Of a DNA stretch of 9,600 nt, positions 5,187 to 9,600 are shown in pieces. Source of the stretch: Cyclobacteriaceae bacterium. Its GTDB lineage: Bacteria; Bacteroidota; Bacteroidia; Cytophagales; Cyclobacteriaceae. The notes under the pieces are model-generated. The model made no database searches, was not told the DNA's origin, and saw nothing but the letters and a program-made list of their open reading frames with translations. The position numbers and the translations under genes were made by a program. The stretch spans positions 1 to 9,600 of the forward strand of contig JALOMY010000082.1 of assembly GCA_025455225.1 (NCBI GenBank), read 5' to 3'. Numbering within the stretch: the first letter of the stretch is position 1; each line of letters begins with the position of its first letter.

Positions 5187-6662
5187 ATGAAAAAAATAGC
5201 AGTTATTGGTTCCGGCTTTGCCGGGTTATCAGCCGCTTGTCATCTGGCAAAAGAGGGATATGAAGTTACCGTATTTGAAAAGAACAGTTCACCGGGAGGC
5301 CGTGCACGTAAGTTCGAAGCTGAAGGATTTACGTTTGATATGGGCCCAAGCTGGTACTGGATGCCCGATGTATTCGAAAAATTTTTTGGTCACTTCGGTA
5401 AAAAACCCTCCGATTATTATACGCTTGAACGGTTAAGTCCGTCATACCGTATTTATTATTCAGCCGATGATCAACTCGACATTCCGGCTGGCGTTGATGC
5501 CTTGTGTTCGATGTTCGATCGCCTGGAACCCGGCAGCAGCAAGAATCTGCTTAAATTCCTGGAAGAAGGAAAGTATAAATACGAAATCGGTATAAACGAA
5601 CTCGTATACAAACCTGGTTTGTCATTACTGGAACTGGCTGATCCGAAATTGATCTCCGGGGTTTTTAAGCTTCATGTTTTTCAATCGATCTCATCCTACA
5701 TTAAAAAATATTTCACCGAAAAGAAATTAGTTCAGTTGCTGGAGTTCCCGGTTCTCTTTCTCGGTGCCACGCCTCAAAATACACCTGCCCTCTACAGCTT
5801 GATGAATTATGCCGATATGGCGTTGGGCACCTGGTATCCGCAGGGAGGTATGAATAAAATCATAGAGGGCATGGTACAACTTGCCCGTGAGTTAGGCGTT
5901 GCATTCGAATTCAACAGTGCCGTTCAACAACTTGAACTCAATGCCATAAAAGCAAAAGGAATTAATGTGAATGGACAATTCAGGCCGTTCGATTACATCG
6001 TGGCTGGAGCTGATTACCACCATGTAGAACAAACCCTTATCCCGGAAAAATTCAGACGTTACTCATCTGCGTATTGGGACAATCGCACGATGGCACCTTC
6101 GAGCCTGATCTTCTATCTCGGCATCAATAAGAAGGTGGACGGTATCCTTCACCATACCTTATTCTTTGATCAGGATTTTAACAAACACGCAGAAGAAATT
6201 TACGAACAACCACAGTGGCCCAGCAGCCCGCAGTTCTACATCAGCTGTCCTTCAAAGACCGACCCTACCGTTGCTCCGGAAGGTTGCGAAAACATTTTCT
6301 TCCTGATACCGGTTGCCCCGGGCCTTAAGGATGATGAAGCTACCCGCGAATATTATTTTAACCTGGTATTGGATCGCTTTGAAAAAATGACCGGTCAGTC
6401 CATACGAAACAACATTGTGTACAAGCGTAGCTATGCACACAACGATTTTATCTCCGATTACAACGCGTTTAAGGGAAATGCTTACGGATTGGCAAATACA
6501 TTACTGCAAACCGCCAATCTCAAACCAAGCATGGTAAACAAAAAAATCAATAATCTGTTTTATACAGGTCAGTTAACCGTTCCGGGGCCGGGGGTGCCGC
6601 CTTCCTTGATTTCAGGGCAGGTTGTTGCTGGTGAGTTGATGAAACGGGACAAAAGAAAATAA
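5187..6662 (+). CDS. crtI: Phytoene desaturase (CrtI family)
   Basis: This is a 491-residue FAD-dependent amine-oxidase-fold enzyme. The N-terminus MKKIAVIGSGFAGLSAA carries the G8-x-G10-x2-G13 dinucleotide motif, Glu31 (VFEKN) ends the second strand and contacts the FAD ribose, and SSPGGRARKF (34-43) follows. The stretch DMGPSWYWMPDVFE (51-64) is typical of Bacteroidota CrtI proteins. The C-terminal signature YTGQLTVPGPGVPPSLISG (459-477) is the carotenoid-desaturase FAD region. The enzyme would convert phytoene to lycopene at the membrane surface by successive dehydrogenations. CrtD- or CrtN-like activity is possible on sequence alone, but the adjacent phytoene synthase supports CrtI. It lies 35 bases after the sigma gene and 28 before crtB. 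No cyclase, hydroxylase or ketolase is in the window, so the final pigment is unknown. Confidence 0.93.
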   Translation: MKKIAVIGSGFAGLSAACHLAKEGYEVTVFEKNSSPGGRARKFEAEGFTFDMGPSWYWMPDVFEKFFGHFGKKPSDYYTLERLSPSYRIYYSADDQLDIPAGVDALCSMFDRLEPGSSKNLLKFLEEGKYKYEIGINELVYKPGLSLLELADPKLISGVFKLHVFQSISSYIKKYFTEKKLVQLLEFPVLFLGATPQNTPALYSLMNYADMALGTWYPQGGMNKIIEGMVQLARELGVAFEFNSAVQQLELNAIKAKGINVNGQFRPFDYIVAGADYHHVEQTLIPEKFRRYSSAYWDNRTMAPSSLIFYLGINKKVDGILHHTLFFDQDFNKHAEEIYEQPQWPSSPQFYISCPSKTDPTVAPEGCENIFFLIPVAPGLKDDEATREYYFNLVLDRFEKMTGQSIRNNIVYKRSYAHNDFISDYNAFKGNAYGLANTLLQTANLKPSMVNKKINNLFYTGQLTVPGPGVPPSLISGQVVAGELMKRDKRK

Positions 6663-6675
6663 CCCAGGTATTCAG

Positions 6676-6683
6676 TAACTTTG
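6676..6683 (+). promoter_or_regulatory. Possible internal -7 element before crtB
   Basis: TAACTTTG in the 28-base gap between crtI and crtB matches TAnnTTTG exactly. It ends seven bases before the crtB ATG, so a transcript from it would be nearly leaderless. There is no TTG at the expected -33 distance. A similar string, AGTAACTTGCC, occurs right after the sigma-gene stop (5151-5161), lacking one T. It may be a weak internal promoter. Confidence 0.25.
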
Positions 6684-6690
6684 CCTTTGA

Positions 6691-7527
6691 ATGAAAGAAC
6701 TCTACGATAAGGTAGCCCTTAAATGCAGCCGGTTGACAACACGGGCCTACAGCACTTCGTTTTCACTGGGCATTCTTTGTCTGAACAAGGACTTACGCGA
6801 TCCTATCTACAGCATTTACGGTTTTGTTCGTTTTGCTGATGAGATCGTTGATACCTTTCATGATTATAATAAAGAAGATCTGCTTATCCGGTTCAAAGAA
6901 GAAACATATAAAGCTCTTGAGGATGGCATCAGTTTAAATCCGATTCTTCACAGTTTCCAGGCTACGGTTAAAAAATATAACATCGACCGTTCTTCCATTG
7001 ATTTATTCCTGCGAAGCATGGAAATGGATCTTAGCCTGAAGGAATATGACTTCCGTGGCTTGAAAGAATACATTCTAGGCTCAGCTGAAGTTGTTGGATT
7101 GATGTGCCTGCGGGTTTTTGTGAAAGGTAATGATGAAGCCTATGAAACGCTCAAGCCGTATGCTATGAGCCTCGGATCGGCTTTTCAAAAAATTAATTTC
7201 CTCCGCGACCTTCAGGCTGATTACCTTCATATGGGTCGCACCTATTTTCCGGATCTTGATTTATCTCAGTTCACGGAAGAAAAGAAACGTGAAATTGAAG
7301 AAAGTATCCAGGTTGATTTTGATGAGGGCCTCAAAGGCATCAAAATGTTACCGCGTTCATCCCGCTTCGGTGTCTATGTTGCTTACATGTACTATGTAGC
7401 CCTGTTCAATAAAATCAGGAATACACCTTGCCACCGCGTATTGGAAAGCCGGATCCGGATAAGAAACCGTCATAAGGCAACACTACTCGCCTACTCCTAC
7501 GTTCGCCATCAACTTAACCTGATCTGA
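6691..7527 (+). CDS. crtB: Phytoene synthase (squalene/phytoene synthase family)
   Basis: This 278-residue, all-helical trans-isoprenyl diphosphate synthase condenses two geranylgeranyl diphosphates to phytoene via prephytoene diphosphate, the first committed carotenoid step. The family signatures are clear: RAYSTSFSLG (18-27), the first Asp-rich motif D50-E-I-V-D54, YILGSAEVVGLMCLRVF (127-143), and the second Asp-rich motif NFLRDLQAD (169-177), followed by GRTYFP (182-187). The two Asp-rich motifs bind Mg2+ and diphosphate. Its length is normal for the bacterial family. It follows crtI by 28 bases, and its TGA shares its last base with the idi ATG, which suggests translational coupling. A dehydrosqualene synthase (CrtM) is the nearest alternative; idi and crtI next to it fit either, but CrtB is more likely. 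Confidence 0.93.
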   Translation: MKELYDKVALKCSRLTTRAYSTSFSLGILCLNKDLRDPIYSIYGFVRFADEIVDTFHDYNKEDLLIRFKEETYKALEDGISLNPILHSFQATVKKYNIDRSSIDLFLRSMEMDLSLKEYDFRGLKEYILGSAEVVGLMCLRVFVKGNDEAYETLKPYAMSLGSAFQKINFLRDLQADYLHMGRTYFPDLDLSQFTEEKKREIEESIQVDFDEGLKGIKMLPRSSRFGVYVAYMYYVALFNKIRNTPCHRVLESRIRIRNRHKATLLAYSYVRHQLNLI

Positions 7528-8045
7528 TGGAACATGTTATACTGGTGGATGCGCACGATAACGAAACGGGCGTCATGGAAAAAATGGAAGCACATGTAAA
7601 AGGTGTGCTGCATCGTGCCTTCTCCGTCCTGGTATTCAATACCAAAGGTGAAATGCTGATCCAAAAACGTGCTGAGTGCAAATACCACAGTGCAGGTCTG
7701 TGGACCAACACCTGTTGCAGCCACCCTCGTCCGGGCGAACGCATTGAAGAAGCTGCCAGGCGCAGATTGCAGGAGGAAATGGGTCTTGATCTTTATCCCG
7801 AACGGGCTTATTCTTTTATCTACCGCGTTGAACTTGATGGTGGCCTTATCGAAAATGAACTCGATCATGTACTAACGGCCACTTATGACGGTGCCCCCTC
7901 TATGAACCCAAATGAAGTACAGGACTGGAAATACATAAACCTGGTTGAATTGAAGACCCGGATGGAGACCCATCCGCATGAATTTACACATTGGTTCAAG
8001 TTGATTGTAAACCACCCGGAAATGCAAGGGTTGGTTACTGCCTGA
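7527..8045 (+). CDS. idi: Isopentenyl-diphosphate delta-isomerase, type I
   Basis: This is a 172-residue Nudix-fold enzyme interconverting isopentenyl and dimethylallyl diphosphate, supplying the primer for GGPP and carotenoid synthesis. His23 and His30 (AHVKGVLHRAF) match the metal-site histidines near the N-terminus of the E. coli enzyme. LWTNTCCSHPRPGE (59-72... region) carries the catalytic Cys64 and metal ligand His66. The Nudix-like helix is EEAARRRLQEEMGLD (74-88), and Glu109 and Glu111 in IENEL complete the active site. The start ATG at 7527 overlaps the crtB stop in TGATG. Its inclusion in the operon suggests isoprenoid flux rises together with pigment synthesis. Fifty-two bases without an evident promoter or terminator separate it from the next small gene. 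Confidence 0.94.
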   Translation: MEHVILVDAHDNETGVMEKMEAHVKGVLHRAFSVLVFNTKGEMLIQKRAECKYHSAGLWTNTCCSHPRPGERIEEAARRRLQEEMGLDLYPERAYSFIYRVELDGGLIENELDHVLTATYDGAPSMNPNEVQDWKYINLVELKTRMETHPHEFTHWFKLIVNHPEMQGLVTA

Positions 8046-8097
8046 TTACACTAAACATTACCTCAACTGCCTTGTTTTAAAAGCAAAGTCAGCAACC

Positions 8098-8265
8098 ATG
8101 TTTTCATTTTTGAAAAAAGATCCGGTGAAGCAACTGGAAAACAAACGAAAGAAATTACTGGAGGAAGCCATGCATATTCAGCGCTCGGGCGATTTGAAAT
8201 TGTATGCTGTGAAGATGGAAGCCATCGATAAACTGGAAAAGGAAATTGAAGCGCTTCGTAAATGA
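8098..8265 (+). CDS. Small Lacal_2735 / DUF6435-like protein of unknown function
   Basis: The ATG at 8098 opens a 55-residue frame ending at TGA 8263-8265. It begins MFSFLKKDPVKQLENKRKK, continues LLEEAMHIQRSGDLKLYAVK, and ends with a Lys/Glu-rich helix (EKEIEALRK). The MFSFLKKDP start and the L-E-x2-A-x3-Q-R-x-G-D core are what I recall of the Lacal_2735 family (DUF6435), small conserved proteins of Bacteroidota. The predicted form is two charged amphipathic helices, probably a coiled-coil hairpin, with a short hydrophobic N-terminal patch but no clear transmembrane segment. No function is known to me. Its 3' end overlaps the open frame of the photolyase, so the two are probably translated together. 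Reading-frame quality and family resemblance make it a real gene despite its size. Confidence 0.85.
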   Translation: MFSFLKKDPVKQLENKRKKLLEEAMHIQRSGDLKLYAVKMEAIDKLEKEIEALRK

Positions 8266-9577
8266 TGCACCGGAAACGGTAATTGATAAGCATACAACCT
8301 TATTCTGGTTTCGCAGGGATTTGCGCTTACAGGATAATGCCGGGCTATACCATGCCCTGAACGAAAATACTTCGGTAATACCGGTTTTCATTTTTGATAC
8401 AGAAATCCTCGATAAACTCGAAGATAAGGCTGATGCACGCGTTGAGTTCATTCACCAATCGCTTATGCATCTGCAGGCAGAAATAACGGCTGCCGGATCT
8501 TCTTTATACGTAATACATGGAAACCCGGTGGAAATCTTCCAAACCCTGAATCCCCAGTCCGTTTACACCAACCAAGATTATGAACCCTACGCCCGTAAAC
8601 GAGATGAACAGGTGAACGAGATTCTGACCGGTCGAAATATTGCATTCAAAACTTTTAAAGACCAGGTAATCTTCGAAAAAGAGGAAATCGTTAAAGACGA
8701 TGGAAAACCCTACACGGTTTACACGCCCTACAGTCGTAAGTGGAAATCAACCTTACTTTCCGAGCATTATAAAAGTTTCCCAAGTGAAATGCTGGTTGAT
8801 CATTTTAAGAAGACGAAACCGTTGACATTTCCATCGCTTAGTGACCTTGGATTTGAGCCTTCTGGCATTTCATTTCCTGAACGAAAAATCCGGCAATCCA
8901 TCATTGAGCATTACCATGAACATCGGGACATCCCGGCCCTTGAAGGCACTTCCAGGCTCAGTGTTCATCTGCGTTTTGGTACGGTGAGCATTCGAAAGCT
9001 GGTTCAAATCGCACACAAGAAAAATGAAAAGTGGCTGAACGAATTGATCTGGCGCGACTTCTATCAAATGATTCTGTGGCACTTTCCACAGGTTGTTACC
9101 AAATCATTCAAACCGGCTTACGATCGGATTCAATGGCGTAACCATCCGGAAGAATTCAGGGCCTGGTGCGAAGGCCGCACTGGCTATCCCATTGTGGATG
9201 CCGGCATGCGTGAACTCAATACCACTGGATTTATGCACAACCGTGTACGCATGATTGTGGCGAGCTTTCTTACCAAACATTTGCTGATCGACTGGCGCTG
9301 GGGCGAAGCCTACTTTGCCAAAAAACTTCTCGACTACGACCTGGCTGCGAATAACGGGGGTTGGCAATGGGCTGCCGGATCAGGCTGTGATGCTGCGCCT
9401 TACTTCCGGGTATTTAATCCACAATTGCAAACTGAAAAATTTGATCCGGAATTTAAGTATATCAAAAAATGGGTGCCCGAATACGGAACTCCTACTTATC
9501 CAAAGGTCATCGTTGACCACGCGTTTGCCCGTAACCGTGTGCTTAACGTCTATAAAGAAGCGCTGGGCGCTGAATAA
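8246..9577 (+). CDS. Deoxyribodipyrimidine photolyase, class I CPD type (cryptochrome/photolyase family)
   Basis: The frame encodes 443 residues if it starts at TTG 8246. The N-terminal antenna domain begins LFWFRRDLRLQDN (19-31), and the C-terminal FAD domain holds EGTSRLSVHLRFG (233-245), NELIWRDFYQ (265-274), GRTGYPIVDAGMRELN (310-325), MHNRVRM (330-336) and DLAANNGGWQWAA (365-377). Trp297, Trp350 and Trp373 align with the E. coli electron-transfer triad (306, 359, 382). Glu266, Trp269 and Met336 match substrate-site residues, and Asn369 matches the Asn beside flavin N5, favouring a photolyase over a signalling cryptochrome. MHN instead of the histidine pair argues against a (6-4) enzyme, and WFRRDLR against CRY-DASH. 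It would use blue light to split cyclobutane pyrimidine dimers. No ATG or GTG start is in frame: upstream reading is closed by a TGA at 8210, leaving TTG 8246 or rare ATA/ATT codons. Confidence 0.92.
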   Translation: MKRFVNDAPETVIDKHTTLFWFRRDLRLQDNAGLYHALNENTSVIPVFIFDTEILDKLEDKADARVEFIHQSLMHLQAEITAAGSSLYVIHGNPVEIFQTLNPQSVYTNQDYEPYARKRDEQVNEILTGRNIAFKTFKDQVIFEKEEIVKDDGKPYTVYTPYSRKWKSTLLSEHYKSFPSEMLVDHFKKTKPLTFPSLSDLGFEPSGISFPERKIRQSIIEHYHEHRDIPALEGTSRLSVHLRFGTVSIRKLVQIAHKKNEKWLNELIWRDFYQMILWHFPQVVTKSFKPAYDRIQWRNHPEEFRAWCEGRTGYPIVDAGMRELNTTGFMHNRVRMIVASFLTKHLLIDWRWGEAYFAKKLLDYDLAANNGGWQWAAGSGCDAAPYFRVFNPQLQTEKFDPEFKYIKKWVPEYGTPTYPKVIVDHAFARNRVLNVYKEALGAE

Positions 9578-9600
9578 TCTATTCCAATGCGCGGTGTAAA

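Noticed and set aside
8262..8282. ATGATG at the end of the small gene as the photolyase start as written
   Set aside because: In the given sequence this frame stops after six codons (TAA 8280-8282) and is not the photolyase frame. It is only meaningful if one base is missing, which I report as a finding.
8246..9577. CRY-DASH, (6-4) photolyase or signalling cryptochrome assignment
   Set aside because: The N-terminal motif, the MHNRVRM motif and Asn beside the flavin position all match class I CPD photolyase better; no C-terminal signalling extension is present.
9578..9600. ATG at 9587 as the start of a further gene
   Set aside because: Only four codons are visible before the edge, so nothing can be supported.
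1..9600. tRNA or rRNA genes, CRISPR arrays, insertion sequences, attachment sites
   Set aside because: I saw no cloverleaf-like sequence, no spaced direct-repeat array, no transposase or integrase reading frame and no terminal repeats. The region reads as ordinary chromosomal operons.

Overview
The window looks like a chromosomal segment of a Bacteroidota bacterium, probably of the Cytophagales type. I infer this from three things. Several promoter-like sites match the phylum's TAnnTTTG -7 element. Shine-Dalgarno sequences are mostly weak. The gene set (ligase-associated DEXH helicase, Lacal_2735-type small protein, CrtI-CrtB pair with a neighbouring MerR and ECF sigma factor) is familiar from that group. 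I assigned the taxon from gene content only; no search was run.

Left half, all on the minus strand: a divergently transcribed Lhr-type ligase-associated DEXH-box helicase (3585 to 1084), a small cupin protein (832 to 503), and a universal stress protein that runs off the left edge (421 to 1). The largest gap in the window is 833-1083, about 250 bases, with no convincing gene.

Right half, all on the plus strand: a MerR-family regulator with a cobalamin-binding, CarH/LitR-like light-sensing module (3658-4536); an ECF sigma factor (4651-5151); crtI phytoene desaturase (5187-6662); crtB phytoene synthase (6691-7527); type I idi (7527-8045); a 55-residue Lacal_2735/DUF6435-like protein (8098-8265); and a class I photolyase (8246-9577). 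The genes from the sigma factor onward are closely packed or overlapping and read as one operon.

The likely logic is a light-response module. A B12-dependent photoreceptor repressor controls an ECF sigma factor, made in the same transcript as carotenoid synthesis (IPP isomerisation, phytoene synthesis, desaturation) and photolyase repair. The strongest non-coding signal lies in the 114-base gap between the merR gene and the sigma gene. It holds two 30-bp inverted repeats of identical architecture (TGTTTAA-N16-TTAAACA), whose starts are exactly 63 bp apart. The second covers the -7 region of a consensus Bacteroidota promoter for the sigma gene, as expected for repressor sites. The regulator keeps the W-x9-EH and E-x-H-x-x-G motifs of CarH but has Gln where Thermus CarH has the light-state ligand His132. 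The photolyase has no ordinary start codon in frame, so it either uses TTG within the preceding gene or has lost one base near its start.
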